Of a DNA stretch of 64,000 nt, positions 25,102 to 34,205 are shown one piece after another. Both the position numbers and the translations under genes were made by a program. The stretch spans positions 963,569 through 1,027,568 of the forward strand of contig NZ_CP102271.1 in NCBI RefSeq assembly GCF_025148785.1. The letters run 5' to 3'. Origin of the DNA: Catenibacterium mitsuokai. Its GTDB lineage: Bacteria; Bacillota_I; Bacilli_A; Erysipelotrichales; Coprobacillaceae. The notes below the pieces were generated by a model. The model was not told the DNA's origin. It made no database searches and was given only the letters and a program-made list of their open reading frames with translations. How positions within the stretch are numbered: the stretch's first letter is position 1; each line of letters begins with the position of its first letter.

Positions 25102-27288
25102 ATGTTTAAGGTAGAAGTATTAATAGAACATCCTGTCCAGGCATTAGATCGTGGTTTTTCTTATTTATCTAAGAAACCAATTCTTACAGGAATCCGTGTA
25201 CAAGTTCCATTTAATCATCGTCAGGTGGTTGGTTATGTCTTATCAGTTGAAGAAGTTCAATTAACGCAGAAAGAACTAGAAGAAAGAGATGGCTTTAAAT
25301 ACTCCTATATTTATTCTGTCATAGATGAAGCACCACTCTTAAATAATGAATTAATAACACTGGCTCATCGTATGTCCAAGATGACACTTTGCCCACTTAT
25401 TGCCTGTTTTCAGGCAATGCTGCCAGGTACTTTAAAACCCTCTACACATAAAATGGTTGGTATTAAGACGAGACAATGTGTAAGAGTAATCAATACAGGA
25501 ACACCTAAAACAGTGAAACAGAAGGAATGTTTTCGTATGCTTTTGAATCAGGGAGAAATGTTTCTTAAGGATATCCCTTATTCTAGAAGTGTCATCTCAT
25601 CTCTTGAAAATCAGGGATTGATAGAGATTTATAATAAAGAAGTACAGCGTAACCCTTATACAGGAAATGATTTAAAGGTCAATAATGAAATTACCTTAAC
25701 ACCACTTCAAGAAAGTGTTGTGAGGGGAATCCTTCAAACCTCTCATACTATTTCTCTTATTCATGGGGTTACAGGATCAGGGAAGACAGAAGTCTATATT
25801 GCGCTCACAAAAAAGATGTTAGAAAAGAATAAGACAGTACTTATGCTTGTGCCAGAAATATCTTTGACGCCGATGATGGAACGTATTTTTAAAGAACGTT
25901 TTCATGACGAAGTGGCAATCATTCATTCTCGTTTATCACAGGGAGAAAAATATGATGAATATCGTCGTATAAAAAAGGGTGAAGCCCGTATTGTGGTCGG
26001 TGCGCGTTCTGCAATCTTTGCGCCAGTTGAGAATCTAGGACTTATCATTATGGATGAAGAACATGATATGAGCTATAAGCAGGACAATACACCACGTTAT
26101 CATACATTATCTATTGCGAAGATGCGTGCAGAGAAAAATAATGCGAAGATTGTCTTAGGCAGTGCGACACCATCTGTGGAAACATATGCGAGAGCACAAA
26201 AAGGAATCTATGGCTTATTTGAGATGAAAGAAAGAATTAATGGTAAACCATTACCTTATTGTGAAGTGGTAGATATGGGTAACGAAGCGCGTCAGGGTAA
26301 CTATTCACTATTATCTCAAAGAATGCAGCAGCGACTCGAAGAAACTCTGAATAAAGGAGAACAGGCGATGATTCTTTTAAATAAGAGAGGCTATGCGTCT
26401 TTTATTAAATGTGAATCATGTGGTGAACCGATCCGCTGTCCGCATTGTGATGTGACACTTACTTATCATAAAGCGGAAAACAGATTAAAATGTCACTTAT
26501 GTGAATACTTCACTTCTGTACCTCAAGTCTGTCCTGAATGTGGTAGTACGCATCTTAAAAAGATAGGGTATGGTACACAGAAAATAGAAGAGGAATTAGA
26601 AAAGAAATATCCAGCTGCACGTATTATTCGTTTTGACTTTGATACAACCCGTAATAAGAATACACATTTAAAATTACTTAAAGATTTTGAAGAACACAAA
26701 GCAGATATTATGCTTGGGACACAGATGATTGCGAAGGGGCTTGATTTCTCCAATGTCACATTTGTAGGGGTTCTTATGGCTGATCTGTCTCTTATGGTAC
26801 CGGATTTTAGAGCTTCTGAACGCACATTCCAGTTATTATGTCAGGTGGCAGGAAGGAGTGGACGAGGAGATAAGCAGGGGACTGTTATGATTCAAACATT
26901 TAATCCTGAACATTATGCAATCAAGACAGCTGTGAAGCAGGACTATGAAGCTTTCTTTAAGGAAGAGATGTTATTTAGAAAGAAAGCGAAATATCCACCA
27001 TTCTGTCACCTTGTATCAGTCATTGTACAATCCCGTACACCAAAGAATGTTCATTTGACAGCTTTGGATATCAGCAAGTATTTAAAGGAACATTTAGAAA
27101 AGGTACGCATTATCGGCCCTCAGCCGGCCTTTAAGATGCAAGATATCTATCGTGAAAGAATTTTGATTAAATATATAGAATCTAAGCCAATCTATGAACA
27201 ATTAAGTATCATCGATGATTATTATAACCGTACAAGAAAAGGAGGTGTCATTGTGGCATGCGATTTTAATCCGTATTCCACATATTAA
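25102..27288 (+). CDS. priA: Primosomal protein N' (PriA helicase)
   Basis: PriA is a 3'-5' superfamily 2 helicase that reloads the replisome at collapsed forks. The 728-residue protein has the N-terminal 3'-DNA-binding domain (VRVPFNHRQVVGYV-like RVQVPFNHRQVVGYVL), Walker A HGVTGSGKTEVY, Walker B IIMDEEHD, GSATPSVETY (motif III), an eight-Cys zinc-binding insert (CESCGEPIRCPHC and CHLCEY...CPECG) and motif VI CQVAGRSGRGD. GGAGGTG precedes ATG 25102. The end overlaps an in-frame extension of rsmB. Confidence 0.96.
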   Translation: MFKVEVLIEHPVQALDRGFSYLSKKPILTGIRVQVPFNHRQVVGYVLSVEEVQLTQKELEERDGFKYSYIYSVIDEAPLLNNELITLAHRMSKMTLCPLIACFQAMLPGTLKPSTHKMVGIKTRQCVRVINTGTPKTVKQKECFRMLLNQGEMFLKDIPYSRSVISSLENQGLIEIYNKEVQRNPYTGNDLKVNNEITLTPLQESVVRGILQTSHTISLIHGVTGSGKTEVYIALTKKMLEKNKTVLMLVPEISLTPMMERIFKERFHDEVAIIHSRLSQGEKYDEYRRIKKGEARIVVGARSAIFAPVENLGLIIMDEEHDMSYKQDNTPRYHTLSIAKMRAEKNNAKIVLGSATPSVETYARAQKGIYGLFEMKERINGKPLPYCEVVDMGNEARQGNYSLLSQRMQQRLEETLNKGEQAMILLNKRGYASFIKCESCGEPIRCPHCDVTLTYHKAENRLKCHLCEYFTSVPQVCPECGSTHLKKIGYGTQKIEEELEKKYPAARIIRFDFDTTRNKNTHLKLLKDFEEHKADIMLGTQMIAKGLDFSNVTFVGVLMADLSLMVPDFRASERTFQLLCQVAGRSGRGDKQGTVMIQTFNPEHYAIKTAVKQDYEAFFKEEMLFRKKAKYPPFCHLVSVIVQSRTPKNVHLTALDISKYLKEHLEKVRIIGPQPAFKMQDIYRERILIKYIESKPIYEQLSIIDDYYNRTRKGGVIVACDFNPYSTY

Positions 27289-27289
27289 T

Positions 27290-28534
27290 ATGAAAGAAAG
27301 AGATACAGCATTAGATATACTCATTGATTATGAAAAGAATGAGAGTTATTTAAATATCACTTTAAATCATACTCTCACTCAAGATTTCTCACCATCAGAA
27401 AGAGGACTTATTACAACCCTCGTCTATGGGACTATTCAGAATCGTCTATATCTAGAATATCAATTAGAACCACACATCCATACTCGCTTAAAAGTTGTAG
27501 AGAAAATGCTTCTATTAATGAGCCTTTATCAGCATTTTTATTTAGATACACCAGATTATGCGATAGTGAATGAAGCAGTAGAAATTATTAAAGAAAGAAG
27601 AAATAAAAGAGCAGGAGGCATGATTAATGCGATTTTGCATAGTTGTTTTAAAGAAACAAGATCTTTAGATGATTTGGATCATGATGAACGTTTATCTATT
27701 TCTACAAGTCATCCATTATGGATGGTCAAGATGTTCAATGCACAATATGGCAAAGAAACAACAGAAAAGATTCTTCATGCTGATAATGAAGTTCCTTTAA
27801 AAAGCGGCCGTATGAATACATATAAGATGTCTCGCGAGGAATTCTTAAAGAAGTATCCAGAGTTTACTCCAGGCTATCTCTCACCAGATAGTGTGCTATT
27901 AAAAGAAGGCAATATTGCGCATACTGAAGCTTTTAAAGAAGGTCTGGTTACTATTCAGGATGAATCATCACAGATGGTAGCTCGTTTATTAAATCCAGGT
28001 GAAGAAGATGTTGTCTTGGATATGTGTGGGGCACCAGGTTCTAAAACAACACATCTTGGTATACTCATGAATAATAAAGGCTTGATTGACGTTTATGATC
28101 TTTATCCACATAAAGCAAAGCTTATTGAAGACAATGCGAAAAGACTTGGATTATCCAATATCCATGTTCATACAGGAGATAGTACAGACCTTTCATTATT
28201 TGATAAGCAGTATACAAAAATACTCTTAGATGGTCCATGTTCTGGACTTGGTGTTCTTTCTAGAAAACCTGAAATCAAGTACCATGACTCGGATGCAATG
28301 GATGAAATCATTCTTATTCAAGCAAAATTACTAGAAAATGCATATTCTTTATGTATAAAAGGTGGTAATATAGTGTATAGTACGTGCACTATAAATAAAA
28401 AAGAAAACGAAAAACAGATTGAAAAATTCATAAAGAAGCATCCCGATATGCATGTAGTGGAAGAGCGTACTATACTTCCATTTGAATATCACAGTGATGG
28501 CTTTTATATGTGTCTGTTAGAAAAGGATGTATGA
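27290..28534 (+). CDS. rsmB: 16S rRNA m5C967 methyltransferase
   Basis: RsmB (414 residues from this start) has a NusB-like N-terminal RNA-binding domain (RDTALDILIDYEKNESYLN, LVYGTIQNR) and a SAM-dependent methyltransferase domain: DMCGAPGSKTTHLG, then LDGPCSGLGVL and the catalytic Cys in YSTCTINKKENEKQ. ATG 27290 follows the priA stop after one base, which suits termination-reinitiation, and the protein then begins as family members do. A TTG at 27251, five bases after GGAGG within priA, is an alternative that would add 13 residues. Confidence 0.93.
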   Translation: MKERDTALDILIDYEKNESYLNITLNHTLTQDFSPSERGLITTLVYGTIQNRLYLEYQLEPHIHTRLKVVEKMLLLMSLYQHFYLDTPDYAIVNEAVEIIKERRNKRAGGMINAILHSCFKETRSLDDLDHDERLSISTSHPLWMVKMFNAQYGKETTEKILHADNEVPLKSGRMNTYKMSREEFLKKYPEFTPGYLSPDSVLLKEGNIAHTEAFKEGLVTIQDESSQMVARLLNPGEEDVVLDMCGAPGSKTTHLGILMNNKGLIDVYDLYPHKAKLIEDNAKRLGLSNIHVHTGDSTDLSLFDKQYTKILLDGPCSGLGVLSRKPEIKYHDSDAMDEIILIQAKLLENAYSLCIKGGNIVYSTCTINKKENEKQIEKFIKKHPDMHVVEERTILPFEYHSDGFYMCLLEKDV

Positions 28535-29562
28535 TGAAATCAATTTATGACTTAACACTTGAACAATTAAAAGAAGAATTAAAAGCGATGGGGCAGAAGC
28601 CTTTCCGTGCGAAACAGATCTATGAATGGATTTATGTAAAGAATGTCTATGATTTTCATCAGATGACTAATCTTTCTAAAGAACTTCAGGAAACACTTTC
28701 CAACCATTTCAGTGATGCGCTTTTAACTATCAAGGAAAAGCAGGTCGCACGTGATGGTACGACTAAATATCTTCTTGAATTAGAAGATGGAGGACTCATT
28801 GAAACAGTATTGATGATTCAGACTTATGGTCGTTCATTATGTGTCACAAGCCAGTTAGGATGCAATATGGGTTGTTCCTTCTGTGCTTCAGGCTTATTAA
28901 AGAAACAGCGTAACCTTACAAGTGGTGAAATCGTGAAACAGGTCTTGACTGTTATGAATGATTTAAAAGAAAGGGTAACTCATGTAGTCGTTATGGGAAC
29001 AGGTGAACCATTTGATAACTATGATGAAGTCATGAACTTCATCTATACAGTCAATGAACCTCATGGTTTAGCTATTGGCGCAAGACATCTCACTATCTCT
29101 ACATGTGGTTTGATTCCTGGAATTGAACGTTTCTCTCATGAACCAATCCAGGTGAATCTAGCAATCAGCTTACATGCACCTAATGATGAAATCCGTAATG
29201 AATTGATGCCTATCAACAAACGCTATAATATGGATGATTTAAGAGATGCAATCAAGACATATATTGAACGTACAAATCGTCGTGTCACTCTTGAATATAT
29301 TTTATTGAAGGATGTCAATGATGATATCAAATATGCACGTCAGTTAGCGCATTATCTTCGTGGATTAAATGTTTATGTCAATTTAATTCCTTATAACCCT
29401 GTAGATGAACATGGCTATAAACAATCTCTAGGTCATACAATTACTGCATTTAAGGATGAACTTATTCGTTTGCATATTAATTGTACTTTAAGAAAAGAAC
29501 ATGGCCGTGATATTGATGGTGCATGTGGACAGTTACGTGCAAAGAGAGAGAAAGGAGCATAA
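28534..29562 (+). CDS. rlmN: 23S rRNA A2503 / tRNA A37 methyltransferase RlmN
   Basis: RlmN is a radical-SAM enzyme making 2-methyladenosine. The 342-residue protein contains the CX3CX2C cluster motif CNMGCSFCASG, the N-terminal domain with GQKPFRAKQIYEWIY, and the C-terminal GACGQLRAK whose Cys is the transiently methylated residue. ATG 28534 is six bases after AGGA and overlaps the rsmB stop; the adjacent in-frame ATG at 28531 sits too close to the RBS. Confidence 0.95.
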   Translation: MKSIYDLTLEQLKEELKAMGQKPFRAKQIYEWIYVKNVYDFHQMTNLSKELQETLSNHFSDALLTIKEKQVARDGTTKYLLELEDGGLIETVLMIQTYGRSLCVTSQLGCNMGCSFCASGLLKKQRNLTSGEIVKQVLTVMNDLKERVTHVVVMGTGEPFDNYDEVMNFIYTVNEPHGLAIGARHLTISTCGLIPGIERFSHEPIQVNLAISLHAPNDEIRNELMPINKRYNMDDLRDAIKTYIERTNRRVTLEYILLKDVNDDIKYARQLAHYLRGLNVYVNLIPYNPVDEHGYKQSLGHTITAFKDELIRLHINCTLRKEHGRDIDGACGQLRAKREKGA

Positions 29563-29563
29563 T

Positions 29564-30292
29564 ATGGCTATCTCCGCGATGACTGATATCGGAATAAAAA
29601 GGTCAGTGAATCAAGATCGAGCAGTCTATAAAATTAAGAATCATGAAATCGTTGGCGTATTGTGTGATGGAATGGGTGGTCATCTTGCAGGTGAAGTTGC
29701 TTCAACACTTGTGAGTCGTTATGTGATTGAACATTTCTTTGATCATTCACCATTTCTAGATGATGAATCTATTCATGCCTGGATTTCATCTTTACTATTA
29801 ACTGCCAATGATCTTGTGAATAAGGAAAGCGATATGCATAGTGAATATGCAGGCATGGGGACTACAATTGTCATCTGTTATATGGATGGTAAGAATACTT
29901 ATGTATCCCATGTGGGTGATTCTAGAGCTTATTTGTATAAAGATACATTAAAGCAGATTACAGCAGATGATACTTTTGTGAATGAACTTGTAAAAAGAGG
30001 TTTGATCAATGAAGAAGAAGCCTCACATCATCCAAAAAGAAATGTCTTAGTGCAGGCTATTGGTATTAAAGAAGCTTTACGTATTTCTTTTTATAAGATT
30101 GAAGAAGATTATCGTGCAATATTACTCTGTTCAGATGGATTATATAATTCTCTCTCATCTCAACAGATTGAAGAAATACTACAAAAAAATGCATCAGTTG
30201 ATCAAAAAACTGAATGCCTCATTCAATCAGCCAATGAATTTGGCGGATTAGATAATATTGGTGTTTTACTAATTGAGAAGGGAGAAGCATAA
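29564..30292 (+). CDS. prpC: PP2C-type Ser/Thr phosphatase PrpC/Stp
   Basis: PrpC dephosphorylates targets of its partner kinase. The 242-residue protein has the PP2C metal-site motifs: TDIGIKRSVNQDR at the N-terminus, VLCDGMGGHLAGEVAS, HVGDSRAYLY, and the late LLCSDGLYNSLS and GGLDNIGVLLIEK. AAAGGAG is six bases before ATG 29564, one base after the rlmN stop. The kinase gene follows with a one-base gap. Confidence 0.95.
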   Translation: MAISAMTDIGIKRSVNQDRAVYKIKNHEIVGVLCDGMGGHLAGEVASTLVSRYVIEHFFDHSPFLDDESIHAWISSLLLTANDLVNKESDMHSEYAGMGTTIVICYMDGKNTYVSHVGDSRAYLYKDTLKQITADDTFVNELVKRGLINEEEASHHPKRNVLVQAIGIKEALRISFYKIEEDYRAILLCSDGLYNSLSSQQIEEILQKNASVDQKTECLIQSANEFGGLDNIGVLLIEKGEA

Positions 30293-30293
30293 G

Positions 30294-32096
30294 ATGAGTG
30301 AAAAAGGACGTATTCTTGCTGATCGTTATGAATTAAAAGAACTTATTGGACAGGGCGGTATGGCCGATGTCTATCTTGCATATGATGATATATTAAAAAG
30401 AGAAGTAGCAGTCAAAATACTTCGTTCGTCTTTGACAGGAGATCCTATTTATATCACTCGTTTCCATCGTGAAGCGCGTGCAGCGGCTGCATTATGTCAT
30501 CGTAATATTGTAGAAATCTATGATGTGGGTGAAGAAGATGATCTTTACTATATTGTCATGGAATATGTACGTGGTCAGACTTTAAAAGAATTAATTAATA
30601 AGCGTGGTGCACTTCATTATGTTGAAGCTGTGGATATTATGAAGCAGGTTGTTTCAGCAACTGCACTTGCACATTCTATGGGTATTGTACATCGTGATCT
30701 GAAGCCTCAGAATATTCTTGTTACTGATTCTGGTATTGTAAAGATTGCGGATTTCGGTATTGCCTCAATTCAGTCTTTATCACAGGTGACTCAGACTGAT
30801 ACGATCATGGGCTCACTTCACTATCTTGCGCCAGAAATCGCAAGAGGTGAAAAAGCAACACCACAGAGTGATATTTATGCCTTAGGTGTTGTCTTCTATG
30901 AATTACTAAGAGGAGATGTACCATTTAATGGTGAGTCTCCAGTAAATATCGCATTAAAGCATATGCGTGATGAAATTCCTTCAGTACGTGCTTATAATCC
31001 AGCGATTCCTCAGTCAGTAGAAAATATCATTATCAAAGCGACTGCTAAGAATACAAATAATCGTTATCAGTGTGCGGATGATATGTTAGATGATTTAGAC
31101 ACATGTTTAGAACGTTTAGATGAAGAAAAGCTTACTTTTGACCAGGTTAATACTGATCCAACTATTATTGCGAGCGATTCACAGTTCTTTACGAAAACGG
31201 CGCCTATTGATCCTGAAACAACACAGACAGAAATTGAAGAAATCAAGCCTCAGGATGAGAAGAAGAAAGAACCAATGGATAAGAAAAAGAAGATTGCGAT
31301 TGGTGCAGCGATTGGTGCTGTAATTGTATGTCTTGCGATTGTGGCAGGTTTCTTCTTACTTGGTGGTAATAAAGATGGCATGATGATGGATTTAGTAGGT
31401 AAGACCGAAAAAGAAGCAACAGCTTTATTGATTGATAAAGGCTATAAGGTTTCTGATGATGTCAACTATGAATTAAGTGATAAATATGAAAAAGGTCTTG
31501 TAGTAGCCACAGATCCTGAAGCAGGACATGCTATTAATAAAGGTGATACCGTGACATTAACTCTTTCTAAGGGTAAATATATTATCATGGAAGATTATAC
31601 AGGTGTGTCTTATGACACAGCTTATAAGAAACTTACCAAGCTTGGATATAAGGTGAAGAAGTATGAAAAGTCTGATGATGAATATAAAGCAGGTATCGTT
31701 ATTGGACAGTCTATATCTGAAGGAGAAAAACAGGATCCTAATGAAAAAGGCAAGATTATCACTTTAACAGTTTCTAAGGGTGTTACTATTACTGTTCCAT
31801 CACTTTATGGTCAGGACATCAATGCCGCAAAATCAACATTGGAAAGCCAGGGCTTCACCAATGTAAAATTATCTGTTCTTCCATCACCTACTGACAGTGC
31901 AACAATCAACTCAATGTCTGTTAATACAGTCGTTAAACAGTCTGTTGCACCTTATACTCAGGTAACAAGCAAGGGGACTGAAATTATCTTATATTACTAT
32001 GATAAGAAACCTACTCCACCAACAACACCTTCTCAGCCTGATTTACCAGAAGAAGATGATGGTGATGACGCCAGTCCGAATGCACAATCAGAATAG
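30294..32096 (+). CDS. prkC: Membrane Ser/Thr kinase with PASTA repeats (PrkC/StkP)
   Basis: The 600-residue protein has a cytoplasmic Hanks-type kinase: glycine loop IGQGGMADVYLAYD, K41 in VAVKILR, HRDLKPQN with D135, and DFGIAS. An acidic and then basic juxtamembrane linker leads to one transmembrane helix (about 335-360). Three extracellular PASTA domains follow (about 365-435, 436-505, 506-580), each sensing peptidoglycan fragments in known relatives. It ends in a Pro/Thr- and acid-rich tail. It regulates growth, wall synthesis and division. It forms an operon with its phosphatase and rsgA. Confidence 0.96.
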   Translation: MSEKGRILADRYELKELIGQGGMADVYLAYDDILKREVAVKILRSSLTGDPIYITRFHREARAAAALCHRNIVEIYDVGEEDDLYYIVMEYVRGQTLKELINKRGALHYVEAVDIMKQVVSATALAHSMGIVHRDLKPQNILVTDSGIVKIADFGIASIQSLSQVTQTDTIMGSLHYLAPEIARGEKATPQSDIYALGVVFYELLRGDVPFNGESPVNIALKHMRDEIPSVRAYNPAIPQSVENIIIKATAKNTNNRYQCADDMLDDLDTCLERLDEEKLTFDQVNTDPTIIASDSQFFTKTAPIDPETTQTEIEEIKPQDEKKKEPMDKKKKIAIGAAIGAVIVCLAIVAGFFLLGGNKDGMMMDLVGKTEKEATALLIDKGYKVSDDVNYELSDKYEKGLVVATDPEAGHAINKGDTVTLTLSKGKYIIMEDYTGVSYDTAYKKLTKLGYKVKKYEKSDDEYKAGIVIGQSISEGEKQDPNEKGKIITLTVSKGVTITVPSLYGQDINAAKSTLESQGFTNVKLSVLPSPTDSATINSMSVNTVVKQSVAPYTQVTSKGTEIILYYYDKKPTPPTTPSQPDLPEEDDGDDASPNAQSE

Positions 32097-32104
32097 GAGA
32101 ATAT

Positions 32105-32971
32105 ATGACTAAAGGTCAGATTATAAAAGTCCTTGCAGGATTCTACTATGTAGATACAGGCGAAAAAGTTGTAAGCTGTAAGGCACGTGGTAAATTTAGA
32201 AACAGAGGACAGAAGCCTCTTGTAGGAGACTTCTGCAGTTTCCAGGAAGAAAAGGATGGTTCAGGTTATATCCTTTCTCTTGATGAAAGACATAACCAGT
32301 TAGAAAGACCTCCTATTTGTAATATAGATCAAGCTCTCCTTGTATTTTCTATTGCTGAGCCGGATTTTGATCAGATGCTTCTTGATCAGTTCCTCGCAAT
32401 GGTTGAATATGAGAAGATTAAGCCAATTATCATTATTACTAAGATAGATCTTAATAGAGAACTTGTTCCGGTTATCAAAAAGAAGTACAATGCATATGAT
32501 CTATATTTTGTATCAAGTAAAGAAAATGAGGGGATTGAAGAAATCAAACCACTTTTAAAGAATCGTGTCACAGTCGTGACAGGACAGAGTGGTGTAGGTA
32601 AATCAAGTCTTTTGAATGCCTTAAACATTGAATTGAACATTGAGACAAATGAAATTTCACAGGCATTAGGAAGAGGAAAACATACGACAAGACATGTTGA
32701 ACTGATTCCGATGTATGGTGGCTATATTGCCGATACACCTGGCTTCTCTTCTTTGGAACTGAAGATGGAACCGGTAGAACTTGCGACTACTTATCATGAT
32801 TTTAGAGAATTATCTCATCATTGTAAGTTTAGGGGATGTCTTCATGATAGTGAGCCAAAGTGTGCTGTGAAAGAAGCTGTTGAAGCAGGAGACATAGATC
32901 AAACAAGATATGAAGATTATCTGCAGTTATTAAAGCAGGTAAAAGAAAGGAAAGATAAACGATATGGTTAA
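32105..32971 (+). CDS. rsgA: Ribosome small-subunit-dependent GTPase RsgA (CpgA)
   Basis: RsgA helps late 30S maturation. The 288-residue protein has an N-terminal OB-fold (ARGKFRNRGQKPLVGDFCSF), then a circularly permuted GTPase: G4-type IITKIDL comes first, then P-loop GQSGVGKSSLLNAL, the switch GRGKHTTRHVEL and DTPGFSS. A C-terminal zinc finger follows (HHCKFRGCLHDSEPKCAV). It lies between prkC and rpe, as in B. subtilis, and overlaps rpe by 8 bases. Confidence 0.96.
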   Translation: MTKGQIIKVLAGFYYVDTGEKVVSCKARGKFRNRGQKPLVGDFCSFQEEKDGSGYILSLDERHNQLERPPICNIDQALLVFSIAEPDFDQMLLDQFLAMVEYEKIKPIIIITKIDLNRELVPVIKKKYNAYDLYFVSSKENEGIEEIKPLLKNRVTVVTGQSGVGKSSLLNALNIELNIETNEISQALGRGKHTTRHVELIPMYGGYIADTPGFSSLELKMEPVELATTYHDFRELSHHCKFRGCLHDSEPKCAVKEAVEAGDIDQTRYEDYLQLLKQVKERKDKRYG

Positions 32972-33608
32972 AATTGCACCTTCAGTATTATCCGCTGATT
33001 TTGCGCATCTTAAAGAAGATATTGATACAATCTATGATGGAGGAAAGTCATGGATTCATTATGATGTCATGGATGGACACTTTGTACCAAATATTTCATT
33101 TGGTTATAGTATCTTGAGTAATGTTCGTGCTGTCACTGATTTATTTATTGATGTTCATTTAATGATCACTGATCCAGGTCAGTATTTAGATGAATTCATC
33201 AATGCAGGTGCAGATCTCATTACATTCCATATTGAAGCTGTATCAAGCGTGCAGGAAGCACGTGTCCTTATTCAGCGTATTCATGATGCAGGATGTCTTG
33301 CTTCTATCTCTATTAAACCAGGAACTGATGTAGAAGCTGTTAAACCATTCCTAGATGATTTAGATATGGTTCTTGTAATGAGTGTTGAACCAGGATTTGG
33401 AGGTCAGTCATTCAATCCTTCAGCCTTAGATAAGATTACTGAATTAAAAGAAATCAGAAATGATAGACGCTATCTTATTGAAGTAGATGGTGGTATCAAT
33501 GAAAATACAGCCAACCTATGCCGTGGAGCTGGGGCAGATGTTCTTGTGGCTGGAAGCTATGTCTTCAAGGCAGAAAATAGACAGGAAGCTATTGATTCAC
33601 TCAAATGA
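32964..33608 (+). CDS. rpe: Ribulose-phosphate 3-epimerase
   Basis: Rpe interconverts ribulose-5-phosphate and xylulose-5-phosphate. The TIM-barrel protein (214 residues) shows IAPSVLSADFAHLKEDI, the catalytic segment HYDVMDGHFVPNISFG, VHLMI, VMSVEPGFGGQSF and EVDGGINENTA. The gene overlaps rsgA upstream and thiN downstream by 4 bases, so the three are coupled. Confidence 0.97.
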   Translation: MVKIAPSVLSADFAHLKEDIDTIYDGGKSWIHYDVMDGHFVPNISFGYSILSNVRAVTDLFIDVHLMITDPGQYLDEFINAGADLITFHIEAVSSVQEARVLIQRIHDAGCLASISIKPGTDVEAVKPFLDDLDMVLVMSVEPGFGGQSFNPSALDKITELKEIRNDRRYLIEVDGGINENTANLCRGAGADVLVAGSYVFKAENRQEAIDSLK

Positions 33609-34204
33609 AAATAGGCTTATACGCAAGCATGAATAATGGGGATGTCTTTAACAAAGACATCCCTTATATTGCGGTTGATGGTGGTTTGGAACATCTGCAC
33701 CGTCAATTTATTAAACCATTATTCGCAATTGGAGACTTTGATTCTCTAGAACATAAAGAATACCTTGAGGGGCTAGAAGTTTTGAGCTTTCCTACACACA
33801 AGGATGAAACAGATACAGAACTAGCCATTAGCGAAGCACTTAATAGAGGTTATGATGAAATAGATCTTTATGGTGTCATTGGTGGACGTATTGATCATTT
33901 TCTAGGAGTACTCATTTATTTAAGACAGCATCCGGATATTAAGATTACACTCTATGATGATATCAATAGAATCTATTTGCTGCCTAAAGGAATACATCAG
34001 ATAGACTGTACTGAGTATAAATACTTCTCTTGCTTTACTGAAAAGACTTGTATTCTCACATTAAAGAATTGTGATTATCCACTTGATGGTTATACATTAG
34101 AACCTCATGATCCATTATGTATCTCTAATCAATGTCATGGTATTTTGACAATAGAAAATAGTGAAGATCTCATCTTTATTGAATCACAAAGAATAGGAGG
34201 CTAA
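33605..34204 (+). CDS. thiN: Thiamine pyrophosphokinase
   Basis: ThiN transfers pyrophosphate from ATP to thiamine. The 199-residue protein has the family motifs VDGGLEHL, IGDFDSLEH, KDETDTELAISEAL and GVIGGRIDHFLG. The C-terminal thiamin-binding beta domain includes KNCDYPLDGYTLEP. It is the last gene of the conserved prpC-prkC-rsgA-rpe-thiN run; a MATE gene follows with one base between. Confidence 0.95.
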   Translation: MKIGLYASMNNGDVFNKDIPYIAVDGGLEHLHRQFIKPLFAIGDFDSLEHKEYLEGLEVLSFPTHKDETDTELAISEALNRGYDEIDLYGVIGGRIDHFLGVLIYLRQHPDIKITLYDDINRIYLLPKGIHQIDCTEYKYFSCFTEKTCILTLKNCDYPLDGYTLEPHDPLCISNQCHGILTIENSEDLIFIESQRIGG

Positions 34205-34205
34205 T

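Noticed and set aside
27251-27289. TTG start for RsmB
   Set aside because: It has a GGAGG at good spacing, but that sequence is also PriA codons and the added residues are not family-like; kept only as an alternative.
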